Assembly (NCBI RefSeq): GCF_035818615.1
Contig: NZ_JAYKZY010000002.1
Span: forward strand, 2,730,501 to 2,794,500
Reading direction: 5' to 3'
DNA from: Sphingobium sp. CR2-8
GTDB lineage: Bacteria > Pseudomonadota > Alphaproteobacteria > Sphingomonadales > Sphingomonadaceae
Length of the DNA: 64,000 nucleotides
The notes under the pieces were generated by a model. It was given only the letters and a program-made list of their open reading frames with translations, was not told the origin of the DNA and made no database searches. Made by a program: the position numbers and the translations under genes. Of the stretch, positions 25,860 through 33,575 are shown in pieces (the first letter of the stretch is position 1; each line of letters opens with the position of its first letter).

Positions 25860-25891
25860 GTTCGGGTCGGCCGTCGTCCTTAGACCCGAAC
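25860..25891 (+). other. Hairpin between tail tube and chaperone genes
   Basis: An 8-bp stem (GTTCGGGT with ACCCGAAC) in the 70-base gap. A partial stop here would give much more tube protein than chaperone, as tail assembly needs. No U tract is visible. Confidence 0.45.
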
Positions 25892-25910
25892 GACCCGGTG
25901 AGAATGAGCC

Positions 25911-26348
25911 ATGGAAATCGGACACGTAAGCAAAAAAGTTGATATGAATGACGGTGAATGGGTCGATGATATCCCGGATCTCGATGGCGTCCGCCTCAAG
26001 GTCCGGTCGACCAAGTTCAAGCCGTTTGAAGTAGCGTCCAGCGCCCTGATCCGCCGTTTCGGCAAGCGGCTTCGGACGGATGAGGGCGTTATCGCGTTCC
26101 GCGCTGCGTCTGGCGGGCCTTTGGCTGACCACATCCTGATCGACTGGGATATGACGAAAGCGGAGGGTTCGATTGCCCTGACGAAGGAGGGCAAGCCCCT
26201 GCCCTATTCTCGCGAGGACGCCCGCTTCGTTCTGACCGTGGACGACGATTACGGGATCGGCCAGATCTACCGCCAAGGCGTGGAATGGGCCGGCGACCGC
26301 GTAGCAGAACAGATCGCCGCGCGCGCGGAGCAAGTGGCGGGAAACTGA
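25911..26348 (+). CDS. Tail assembly chaperone, zero-frame product (gpG-like)
   Basis: It has 145 residues, acidic. DGVRLKVRSTKFKPFEVASS at the start and position between tube and tape-measure genes mark it as the G-type chaperone. The last codons GCG GGA AAC TGA contain the slippery heptamer GGGAAAC, so a fraction of ribosomes should continue in the -1 frame into the next open frame. The chaperone holds the tape measure during tube polymerisation. Confidence 0.78.
   Translation: MEIGHVSKKVDMNDGEWVDDIPDLDGVRLKVRSTKFKPFEVASSALIRRFGKRLRTDEGVIAFRAASGGPLADHILIDWDMTKAEGSIALTKEGKPLPYSREDARFVLTVDDDYGIGQIYRQGVEWAGDRVAEQIAARAEQVAGN
26339..26345 (+). promoter_or_regulatory. Programmed -1 ribosomal frameshift site GGGAAAC
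   Basis: X-XXY-YYZ heptamer in the right phase (G GGA AAC) immediately before the zero-frame TGA at 26346-26348. After a one-base backward slip the next codon is CTG at 26345 and the frame runs on to 26725. Frameshifting at this position is a conserved feature of siphophage tail chaperones. Confidence 0.82.
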
Positions 26349-26725
26349 CCGAAGGGCTGCAATGGACGCTATCCAAGCATGGCGCGTTCATTGCGGCCCG
26401 CAAAAAGGAGGAAGAAGATGGATCGAAAATCCCAGACGATCTTCAGCCTCCCGATATTGAAGAAGGCTTTGAGGGCTGGATTGATGCCTTCATGGACCTT
26501 GGGACCGAACGTCAGATCGGCATGGTGGAGGGGCCGATCCCAGCAAGCGCCATCGCTCGCCACACGCAGGGCTGGCATTACGTCGACGCTCATCTGTTTG
26601 AGATTTGCATGAGGCAGTTGGACAAAATCTATCTCAAGCGCGGTTCGGCCGAAACTTCCGAGCAGCCCCAGGCGTCGGCCCGCGATGCTTTCCGCGCAGC
26701 AACCGCCAATCGCAGGGGTGGATAG
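26345..26725 (+). CDS. Frameshift extension of tail chaperone (T part of gpGT-like)
   Basis: About 126 residues beginning LTEGLQWTLSKHGAFIAARK. No good start codon or ribosome site is present; the frame is open from 26285 but only the part after the slip looks coding. The fusion product would have about 271 residues. The extension contains EGFEGWIDAFMDLGTERQIG and ends in a basic tail; it is expected to bind the tape measure and tube protein. It lies three bases before the tape-measure gene. Confidence 0.75.
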   Translation: MTEGLQWTLSKHGAFIAARKKEEEDGSKIPDDLQPPDIEEGFEGWIDAFMDLGTERQIGMVEGPIPASAIARHTQGWHYVDAHLFEICMRQLDKIYLKRGSAETSEQPQASARDAFRAATANRRGG

Positions 26726-26728
26726 AAT

Positions 26729-29302
26729 ATGGATGTTGCCGCACTCTCGATGAACATCGATAGCAGCAAGGTCGTCACTGCGGCGAACGACCTTGACCGC
26801 TTCTCGGCGTCCTCGGATCGTGCGGCGGCATCGGCCGGCAAGGTCAACTTCGGTAGCCAGGCTGGATCGATCGCTAAAATGGTCGCCTTGGTCCAGTCGA
26901 TCGACACGAAGATGTCAGCGCTGATCGGCACGCTGACGAAGGCGCAGCAGGCGGAGAAGGCGCTGGCTGCTGCCAACGACAACACGGCGTCGAGCATGGC
27001 CAAGGCGGGCGCAGCGGTCGCCGTCGCGGACAGCCATGTCATCGCCTATACTCAGCATCTTGCAGGGCTGGCAGCAGCCCAACGAAACGCCAACACAAAT
27101 GTTTTGGCGTATCAATCTACCCTACAGTCGATCCGCACGCCTCAGGTGCAAGCGGACGCTCACGTCCTCGCTTATCGTGACAGTCTCAATCGCGCCGCCG
27201 ATAGCGCAAAGGTAGCGGCCACAGCCATTAAATTCACGGCTCAAGACACGTTGAACGCAAGCCGCCAGCTCTCGGATATCGGTGTGACGCTGGCAATGGG
27301 CATGAACCCGTTCATGGTCGCGATCCAGCAGGGACCGCAACTGCTCGACATTCTCCAGAACAAGGCGGCAGTCACCGGGCAGACGATCGGGGTAGTGTTC
27401 AGGGCCGCAGGAGCAGCCATTTTCGCCGCCCTGTTGCCACTTCTACCTTTGATTGCTGCACTGACCTTGGCGGCGGCGGGCATCGCAGCCCTCACGGCTC
27501 AGGCAAATGATGATTCCGGCCTCAAAAAATACACGACCGCGATGGGTTATACCAAAGCGGAAGTGGCGAAATTGAACGCCGTGACTGTCACCTTTGGCGA
27601 CACGACGAAGGCGGTTTTCCAAGTCGCCCTCCGATCGGCCGCTGAGGCTATGGGCATCAACACGGCCGACATGGCCAAGACGTGGGAAACATTTCTTGAT
27701 AGGCTGGCGTCGGGTACGCGCGCTACCTTGGCTGGCATTTACGCAGGGCTTGCCGGTACACGCGCATATCTGGCTGAGATTGAGAAGGGTGGCGTTCTCG
27801 GACTAGGCAAGATGATAATCGGGCAAGGCGATCCCGACATCATTAAAAAGACCTACGGCAAAGCCTATGCCGATGGGCAGAAGGCGCTTGATGAAATCGT
27901 GAAGCAGGCGCGGGCGAATGCTCGCACGCGGCAGGACACTATGGCCAAGGCCATGTACGACGCGCCCAAGGCAAAGGGCGGCAAGTCCGATGCTGAAAAA
28001 CTAGCAGACATCATCCGTAACGCCGAAGCTGAGATCAAAGCTGAGCAGGCCAAGGCTGATGCGGTGGGCGTGTCTGCACACGCCGCCGCTGAGCTGGAGC
28101 AGCGCACGAAGCTTCTTAATCAAGTTGAAAAGGCAAAGATCCCGATTACAGCGGCTGTACGCGCCGAACTTGATCGTCTTGCCAAATCTTATGCTGATGT
28201 GAAGATTGCTGCCGACACTGCAGCGGTCATCCAGGGCGTCATCGACGGGTCCGAAAAACAGCGGTCGACACTCAACGATCAGAATAACTTGATCGGCATT
28301 TATGGCGACGAACTGACGCGCGCGCGTATTCAGATGGAGATGTTAACTAAAGCGCAAAACGCATTGCCGAAGGGCGTGATCCTTTCGGTTAAAGATGCCA
28401 ATCGCTTGTCCAATGCTGCATCGAGCGAAGCAGATGACCAAATCCTGTACGACCGCAATACTCGCATGGAAAAAATCCGCAAGGACGCAGCAGATGCCAT
28501 GTACGCGCTCGACCTTGAGAGTAAAGGCCTGGGCCTCACAGGAGCGGCGGCTGAGGCCTATGCCTACAAGGTAGAGCGCTTGAGTGAAGCGCAGCGTGCG
28601 GGCAAGCCACTCTCGACTGAAGAGCTTGCACTTTTGGACCAGAAAGCGGAAAAGTATGGCGAAGTCCGCAATGCCATAGATCGCATGCTTGAAATCGAGA
28701 ATGTGAAGGCTCGCGGCCTGGACAGCCTGAACAACGGCATTGTCGATGTCATTACCGGCGTGGATTCGCTTGGCAACGCTTTCAAGCGAGTGGCGGATCA
28801 GATCATAGCCGATCTTCTGCGGATCGCTGTCCAGCGCTCGATTATCGAGCCGCTCGCCAATTCGCTTTTCCCTGCTGGTAGCAGCACCGGCAATTTGATC
28901 AGCGGCATAGGTAAAGCTTTGGGTTTCGCCAATGGTGGCGCGTTTGGCACTCCGACCCAATTTGCCAACGGCGGCGCTTTCACCAATTCCGTTGTCACAT
29001 CGCCAACGCTATTCCGCTTTGCCAATGGCGCAGCGCTGGGTGAAATGGGCGAGGCTGGTCCCGAAGCCATTATGCCGCTGAAGCGTGGCCCGAACGGATC
29101 GCTTGGCGTTGAGGTGCACGGTGGAGGAAAGCCCTCCATGCGTCTTGGCGACAACTATTTCACGATCAGGGTCGAAGGTGGATTTATGCCAGAGGCCGTC
29201 ATGGCTGTGGCTGATCAGGCAGGCGAGCGCGCTGTGCAGACGGCGCGGCGCAGCTTCCAAGATTGGGCCGCTGAATGGGAAAGTGGCGGATCGGTGGTGT
29301 AA
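26729..29302 (+). CDS. Tail tape measure protein
   Basis: It has 857 residues and sets tail length. It has a helical/coiled N-terminus rich in Ala and Lys, a membrane-active segment (FAALLPLLPLIAALTLAAAG, about residues 232-255), a long coiled middle (EAEIKAEQAKADAVGVSAHA) and the family's C-terminal signature GEAGPEAIMPLKRGPNGSLG. By the usual 1.5 angstrom per residue the tail would be roughly 125-130 nm. It is coupled to the next gene (TAATG). Confidence 0.92.
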   Translation: MDVAALSMNIDSSKVVTAANDLDRFSASSDRAAASAGKVNFGSQAGSIAKMVALVQSIDTKMSALIGTLTKAQQAEKALAAANDNTASSMAKAGAAVAVADSHVIAYTQHLAGLAAAQRNANTNVLAYQSTLQSIRTPQVQADAHVLAYRDSLNRAADSAKVAATAIKFTAQDTLNASRQLSDIGVTLAMGMNPFMVAIQQGPQLLDILQNKAAVTGQTIGVVFRAAGAAIFAALLPLLPLIAALTLAAAGIAALTAQANDDSGLKKYTTAMGYTKAEVAKLNAVTVTFGDTTKAVFQVALRSAAEAMGINTADMAKTWETFLDRLASGTRATLAGIYAGLAGTRAYLAEIEKGGVLGLGKMIIGQGDPDIIKKTYGKAYADGQKALDEIVKQARANARTRQDTMAKAMYDAPKAKGGKSDAEKLADIIRNAEAEIKAEQAKADAVGVSAHAAAELEQRTKLLNQVEKAKIPITAAVRAELDRLAKSYADVKIAADTAAVIQGVIDGSEKQRSTLNDQNNLIGIYGDELTRARIQMEMLTKAQNALPKGVILSVKDANRLSNAASSEADDQILYDRNTRMEKIRKDAADAMYALDLESKGLGLTGAAAEAYAYKVERLSEAQRAGKPLSTEELALLDQKAEKYGEVRNAIDRMLEIENVKARGLDSLNNGIVDVITGVDSLGNAFKRVADQIIADLLRIAVQRSIIEPLANSLFPAGSSTGNLISGIGKALGFANGGAFGTPTQFANGGAFTNSVVTSPTLFRFANGAALGEMGEAGPEAIMPLKRGPNGSLGVEVHGGGKPSMRLGDNYFTIRVEGGFMPEAVMAVADQAGERAVQTARRSFQDWAAEWESGGSVV

Positions 29303-29961
29303 TGAGAATATGCAACTTCCCCACCTTCCGCATCGAGACGCAGCTGTTCCACACGCCTGGTGCTGGCTATGACGGCGGCCTGACATCGGGCGGCGCGCAG
29401 TTCATCACGCCAGAGCCGGGCGGATTCTCTGTGCTGGAAATCGCCCCCGCGCTCATCGACACGGAATGGGACGCCCCGCTGGCGTCGTGGATCATGTCGA
29501 AGATCAGCGGGCAGGTTTTCCGCGTCCGCCTCGCTCCTTCACCCCAGATCGCCTACAGCAAGCGCCGTGGTATGACCGCCGTGCCGTGGGACAATGGGCA
29601 AGCCTGGAGCAATCAGCAGAATTGGGATGGTGACTTCACGGCCCGATTTGCGGCGGCTGGGCTGAAAGGCTCACTGGAAATCAAGATCGACCTTACCGGC
29701 GTTGGTCCGATCGTTGGGCCGGGTCATGTCATTGGACATGACTTCGATTGCTATCTGATCGATGAGATCAGCTATGTCGGTGACGTCGGGACCGCGATCG
29801 TTACCTCGCCGCTCAACCGCGACATATCAGCCGGCGACAATTGCTACCTGCGGCCCTGGTTTACCGGGCGGATCAGCAATGGCGCCGACATCCGCGCCGC
29901 CTACAATTCGATGGGGCATGTGAAGCCCGGTAATATAGTTTTGCAGGAGGCGCGGGTTTAG
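29302..29961 (+). CDS. Probable distal tail protein
   Basis: It has 219 residues from ATG at the tape-measure stop (MRICNFPTFRIETQLFHTPG). No firm family is seen; size and the place directly after the tape measure match distal tail or tip-base proteins. It contains SPLNRDISAGDNCYLRPWF near the end. It was presumably adjacent to the tail gene now at 33,572 before the accessory genes entered. Confidence 0.6.
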   Translation: MRICNFPTFRIETQLFHTPGAGYDGGLTSGGAQFITPEPGGFSVLEIAPALIDTEWDAPLASWIMSKISGQVFRVRLAPSPQIAYSKRRGMTAVPWDNGQAWSNQQNWDGDFTARFAAAGLKGSLEIKIDLTGVGPIVGPGHVIGHDFDCYLIDEISYVGDVGTAIVTSPLNRDISAGDNCYLRPWFTGRISNGADIRAAYNSMGHVKPGNIVLQEARV

Positions 29962-29972
29962 CGCGTCAATAG

Positions 29973-30275
29973 TTATGCAGGCTCTAACTCCCGGCGCTCT
30001 ATAGACATTTGCAGCCCAAGGGCATCCAAGACCTTGATGACGGTATCAAGGGTAGGGTTGCCTTTGTCGCTTAGAGCCTTTTCGAGCGTCTTCCTATGTA
30101 GGCCAGTAGTGCGCGATAGCTCGCTGATGCCCCCATGGGCGCGCGCTACTGCGCCAAGAGCGGCGGCAATGTAACGAGGATCGCCGTCAACGACCGCATC
30201 ATTGAGCAGATCCGCTTCGTCTTCGCGATTGTCTAGGTAGCGCGCCGGATCAAAGGCACGAGTTTCGATAGCCAT
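29973..30275 (-). CDS. Antitoxin, HigA-like addiction-module antidote
   Basis: It has 100 residues from the ATG (MAIETRAFDPARYLDNREDE) with GGAGG five bases upstream; a start four codons earlier is less good. A helix-turn-helix is visible in ISELSRTTGLHRKTLEKALS. It matches the putative addiction-module antidote family. It should bind the toxin and repress the shared promoter. It lies 15 bases after the toxin stop, the toxin-first order of higBA-type pairs. Confidence 0.85.
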   Translation of the reverse strand: MAIETRAFDPARYLDNREDEADLLNDAVVDGDPRYIAAALGAVARAHGGISELSRTTGLHRKTLEKALSDKGNPTLDTVIKVLDALGLQMSIERRELEPA

Positions 30276-30290
30276 ACCAACCTCCATTGG

Positions 30291-30575
30291 TCACAAATCA
30301 GCGGCCAATCGCTTGGCCTTGCTGATATCACGATCTTGGCTGTCCTTGTCTCCCCCGCAGAGAATGACAGCGCCATCACGCACAATATAATAGACGCGGT
30401 AGCTCGGCCCCATATGGAACCGCATTTCTGATACTCCGTCGCCAACCGGCTCAGTATCCCCGAAATGGCCGGTAGCGGCCAAGCGGGTAAGCCTTTTCAC
30501 GATGGCACGACGAGCAACAACGTCACGCAGGCTACCGAGCCAGTCCGAGAATTCGAGAGTTTCAATCACCTGCAT
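30291..30575 (-). CDS. RelE/HigB-type toxin (phage Gp49-like)
   Basis: It has 94 residues from ATG (MQVIETLEFSDWLGSLRDVV); a TTG six codons earlier is in frame. RAIVKRLTRLAATGHFGD, VSEMRFHMGPSYRVYYIV and LCGGDKDSQDRDISKAKRLA are the RelE/ParE-superfamily Gp49 signature with the conserved RxYY and GGDK motifs. It is likely a translation-dependent mRNA endonuclease. The promoter at 30583-30611 would give an almost leaderless mRNA. Confidence 0.87.
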   Translation of the reverse strand: MQVIETLEFSDWLGSLRDVVARRAIVKRLTRLAATGHFGDTEPVGDGVSEMRFHMGPSYRVYYIVRDGAVILCGGDKDSQDRDISKAKRLAADL

Positions 30576-30582
30576 GGATATT

Positions 30583-30611
30583 TTAGTATCCAATGCTCAT
30601 GCGTTTGTCAA
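30583..30611 (-). promoter_or_regulatory. Promoter and operator of the toxin-antitoxin pair
   Basis: On the minus strand a perfect -35 TTGACA (30606-30611) and a -10 TACTAA (30583-30588) are separated by 17 bases. The -10 lies within the palindrome GGATA-CTAAAA-TATCC, a likely operator for the antitoxin. Transcription should start about at the toxin ATG. Confidence 0.7.
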
Positions 30612-30791
30612 GCGAGGGTTGAAAAGCGCAGAACTGATCCGCCCACTAGCCAACCCCCGCCATCAATGGCAACCTCGCCCAATTAAAACTATTGTCACAA
30701 TCGCTGTTGGATCAGGTTGATGTGGACGAATCTCAAGCATCACTCCATCTTATGGAAATCCGTGCAACCAGCGGAGCAACAGGGGCAATTT

Positions 30792-31358
30792 ATGAAAAAA
30801 TATTACGCGCCACTTCTTTTTGGATTTATTCTGTCGGGATGCACCATCACGACGATGGAAGCAAAAATTGACCCACAGCCACAGGTTCAGGCGTCAACAA
30901 TTGGCAACGGCAAGAAAGTTGGGGTCATCGTGGTTGATGAGCGCCCATCGAAAAACTTGGGGAAGCGCTCGTCCATCGGTGGGACCATCGAAATGAACGA
31001 GGATCTGGCGGTCGTCTATCAAACCGCCATCATGAAAGGGCTTTCGGCGAAAGGGTTTTCGCCAGTTGGAGGGGTGTCTCCAGATGGATCGAATCTAAAA
31101 GTCGAACTTCGCGGCCTAAACCAAGTCAGCACCACCGGCTTCTGGACTATGGGGGCGGACATAGACGCGGCAATGAAGGTTGTCGTGACCGGAGGATCAG
31201 CGCCTTACGAACAAATGTACCGGGCGGCTTCATCCAACCGCACCATCGTTGTATCCGGCGCCAAAGCACTGAACAAGAAAATGAATGCCGTGGTCAATGA
31301 CCAGATCGAAGCGATGTTTAATGATCAGGCGCTTTTGACGGCGCTCGCAGCAAAGTAG
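30792..31358 (+). CDS. YajG-like outer-membrane lipoprotein
   Basis: It has 188 residues from ATG (MKKYYAPLLFGFILSGCTIT) with lipobox LSGC, so it is a lipoprotein. The body (KVGVIVVDERPSKNLGKRSS, NLKVELRGLNQVST) resembles the YajG family. It has lower GC than the phage around it, its own terminator, and sits inside the tail operon beside a toxin-antitoxin pair, so it looks like lysogenic-conversion cargo. A surface role such as exclusion of other phages is possible but not shown. Confidence 0.72.
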   Translation: MKKYYAPLLFGFILSGCTITTMEAKIDPQPQVQASTIGNGKKVGVIVVDERPSKNLGKRSSIGGTIEMNEDLAVVYQTAIMKGLSAKGFSPVGGVSPDGSNLKVELRGLNQVSTTGFWTMGADIDAAMKVVVTGGSAPYEQMYRAASSNRTIVVSGAKALNKKMNAVVNDQIEAMFNDQALLTALAAK

Positions 31359-31371
31359 GAATCCTGATGCG

Positions 31372-31400
31372 GGGGTGGGTGCAATGCACCTACCCCTTTT
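31372..31400 (+). terminator. Rho-independent terminator of lipoprotein gene
   Basis: GGGGTGGGTGC-AAT-GCACCTACCCC (one mismatch) followed by TTTT, 13 bases after the lipoprotein stop. Confidence 0.8.
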
Positions 31401-31404
31401 GCCA

Positions 31405-31629
31405 TCAATGATTGGGTGATGTCAGATAGGATTCTATGTCCGAAAGGCTGGCCTCATAGCCAAAATGGCCCATGCCAAAATTCGCCCCGCCCGTTTGATG
31501 GTCTATTAGGGCGTAGCATCCGTAATCCAGCGCATTAGGGTCGCGTCGTCGCGATTTGACCAATCGCATTCCTTGACGATCCGCCATTCGGCGAAGGCGG
31601 TTCTCCCTTATCTTTTCGTTCTCGCTCAT
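31405..31629 (-). CDS. Small hypothetical protein of mobile elements
   Basis: It has 74 residues from ATG (MSENEKIRENRLRRMADRQG). RLRRMADRQGMRLVKSRRRD and LDYGCYALID form a pattern seen in many phage and plasmid small proteins with no known role. It stands alone and reads leftward toward the lipoprotein terminator. Confidence 0.7.
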   Translation of the reverse strand: MSENEKIRENRLRRMADRQGMRLVKSRRRDPNALDYGCYALIDHQTGGANFGMGHFGYEASLSDIESYLTSPNH

Positions 31630-31756
31630 GCTGGCACCTATGCTGGAAATGATGCTTGACGTGATGCCAGAAGGTGTTCTACAAGTCAATGCAGGCTAGA
31701 GAGGGAATCCTACCTCCCTCCCCAGCCCTAACCTCAACGATCCATAGGAGATCGAA

Positions 31757-31966
31757 ATGGCTCATGCGCCCATACACTTGGCGATACCCTCTGTCACGCC
31801 TGCCTTTCTTCTCGCGGCGATGCTGGACACCTGTCGCACGTCGGAAACGATCGAGGTCTGGAACCAAGACTTCATCGAGAACATGCACCTCATCAGCTAT
31901 GCCGATCGCATGGATTTGGTCGCCAAGTCGGCCGCCCGTCGTGGTCAGATCGGAGGTGTGCAATGA
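31757..31966 (+). CDS. Small hypothetical protein
   Basis: It has 69 residues (MAHAPIHLAIPSVTPAFLLA), preceded by AGGAGA. It overlaps the following Tat-signal gene by four bases. No family is recognised. Confidence 0.6.
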   Translation: MAHAPIHLAIPSVTPAFLLAAMLDTCRTSETIEVWNQDFIENMHLISYADRMDLVAKSAARRGQIGGVQ

Positions 31967-32500
31967 CCGATCGTCGCGCATTCCTCACCGCCGCGCTGAT
32001 CGCGCCTGTCGCCATCGCCGCGCCTGCTCATGCCGCCGCAACGTTCGTATGCGCGCCGACGAATTCCATGCCCTCGCTAAGGCACAGTGGGACAAGGCGG
32101 ATGCGCACCGTCCGAACTATCTTATCCGGCACGAAGCCAGGAACGGACGAGTGATATACCACGACCTAGACCCGCATCGGGCGGACCATAGCAAGTACCT
32201 GCTCGATGGAAATGGCGTGGACTATCACAGAGCCATCCGCCCGCAGAACGAGCAGATACAGGCGCAGCATGATATCTATCAGCGCGCTTGCGACGCCGTT
32301 GGCTATGACAAGCTGGTAGAGCAGGCAGACGATGCTGCTCGGCTATGGTCGATGCCGAAGATGTATTGCTGGCTTTGCCCGCGCCGCATCTCAATGCGCT
32401 CGAATGGAAGATGCTGCGCTGGCGTGAGCAAAGCGAAGATTCCAGCCTCATGCCGGAAAACTTCGACGCAATGCTGGCTGACATTCGGCGTCTCGCCTGA
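31963..32500 (+). pseudogene. Tat-signal protein gene broken by two frameshifts
   Basis: Three coding-like pieces lie end to end in three frames: a twin-arginine signal (MTDRRAFLTAALIAPVAIAA) from 31963, a charged middle from about 32049 (DEFHALAKAQWDKADAHRPN, DYHRAIRPQNEQIQAQHDIY) and a C-terminal piece from about 32345 (VDAEDVLLALPAPHLNALEW) ending with TGA at 32498-32500. Past each junction the previous frame turns Cys/Arg/Trp-rich, as expected after an indel. The middle piece can start alone at ATG 32049. Function is unknown. Confidence 0.55.
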
Positions 32501-32645
32501 CGACGGTAAACCCCTGCCGTCCGTAGTCGCATAAGACATGGACATGCATAATCATCACGAACAAATCATGCGCTAATGCGCAATGATGTTGCGCTAATTT
32601 GATCTTGAGCGTAACATCGCCATAGTTTCCCCCTGGAAAAGGGAA

Positions 32646-32760
32646 GGCGGTACGATCTCCAATCGTGTCGTGGACGAGCGGGAAGAGTTCTTGGTTGTCG
32701 AGGCCACCTCTTCCCGCCCGCCGTATCCTCGACAAGCAGCCGGTCGATAAGGCGACTGCA
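32646..32760 (+). ncRNA. Structured leader RNA before Rha gene, C4-antisense-like candidate
   Basis: Two pairs of exactly complementary segments interleave: GCGGGAAGAG (32678-32687) with CTCTTCCCGC (32708-32717), and TTGTCGAGG (32695-32703) with CCTCGACAA (32727-32735), an H-type pseudoknot order. A 5-bp GGCGG/CCGCC pair (32646-32650, 32718-32722) and a hairpin GTCG/CGAC (32743-32756) near the ribosome site add to it. P1-type C4 RNAs lie directly upstream of phage antirepressor genes and work by short complementary segments. Class assignment is inferred. Confidence 0.55.
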
Positions 32761-32774
32761 TCCGAGAAAGGCAT

Positions 32775-33575
32775 ATGGTCATGCCCGAATCAATAGATAC
32801 ACCAAACTCACCCATTGTCATCGTCAAGGACGGCTCCGCTGTGGCGGATAGCCGCAATATCGCGTTGGCCTTCGGCAAGCAGCACAAGGATGTCATCCGA
32901 AAGGTCGATGCGCTTGTGGTTGAAGCTCCGGAACTCAACGGGCGCAATTTTACGCCCGTTCTCTACGAAGACGCCAAGGGCGAGATGCGACGAGCATATG
33001 AGATGGACCGATTTGGGTTCAGCCTTTTGGCTATGCGCTTTACCGGCGCCAAGGCTCTCCAGTGGCAAATCGCTTACGTCGCTGAATTCGAACGGATGGA
33101 ATTTGCGCTCCATGCAGGCGGTCAGATCGGCATTGTCGAACAGTTCAGCCCAGCGGCTCGTTCAACCATCGGCGGTATTCTCAAAAGGGTCACCCATTCA
33201 GAGCTTCAAGAGATGTTCGGACAGGTGGTTCCACGTTTGGTTGAGCCGATGCTGGAGCGCATGGTCAACGAGCGTTTGCTAACCGGGGACCGCAAGGTTG
33301 TGCAGGGCGTCAGCGCCCTTGAGGTTGCGGAAATGGCTGGTTACGGAACCGGCAATCGCCCGCGCGGGCTATCGCAATTCATCACTTCGAAGCTGATGCC
33401 CTACCACATCCAGCGAAAGCATTTCCCTGAACGCTCCCCACATGGCGCGGGCAAGGTATGGGTGTACGTAGAATTGATCGCGCGGGCATGGCTTGTCGCT
33501 GGCGGGCGGGCGGAAATAGACGCTTATGTCGCTGAGCGTAAAGGCCAAGGCAAGTTGCGGTTGGTGAGCGCATGA
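32775..33575 (+). CDS. Rha-family phage regulatory protein (antirepressor type)
   Basis: It has 266 residues. The N-terminal pRha domain shows DSRNIALAFGKQHKDVIRKV, ELNGRNFTPVLYEDAKGEMR and RFGFSLLAMRFTGAKALQWQ. A helical middle and a C-terminal domain (ALEVAEMAGYGTGNRPRGLS) follow. Rha proteins interfere with host or phage development, and related genes act as antirepressors. The structured leader upstream probably controls it after transcription. It is the last accessory gene; its stop overlaps the next tail gene (ATGA). Confidence 0.82.
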   Translation: MVMPESIDTPNSPIVIVKDGSAVADSRNIALAFGKQHKDVIRKVDALVVEAPELNGRNFTPVLYEDAKGEMRRAYEMDRFGFSLLAMRFTGAKALQWQIAYVAEFERMEFALHAGGQIGIVEQFSPAARSTIGGILKRVTHSELQEMFGQVVPRLVEPMLERMVNERLLTGDRKVVQGVSALEVAEMAGYGTGNRPRGLSQFITSKLMPYHIQRKHFPERSPHGAGKVWVYVELIARAWLVAGGRAEIDAYVAERKGQGKLRLVSA

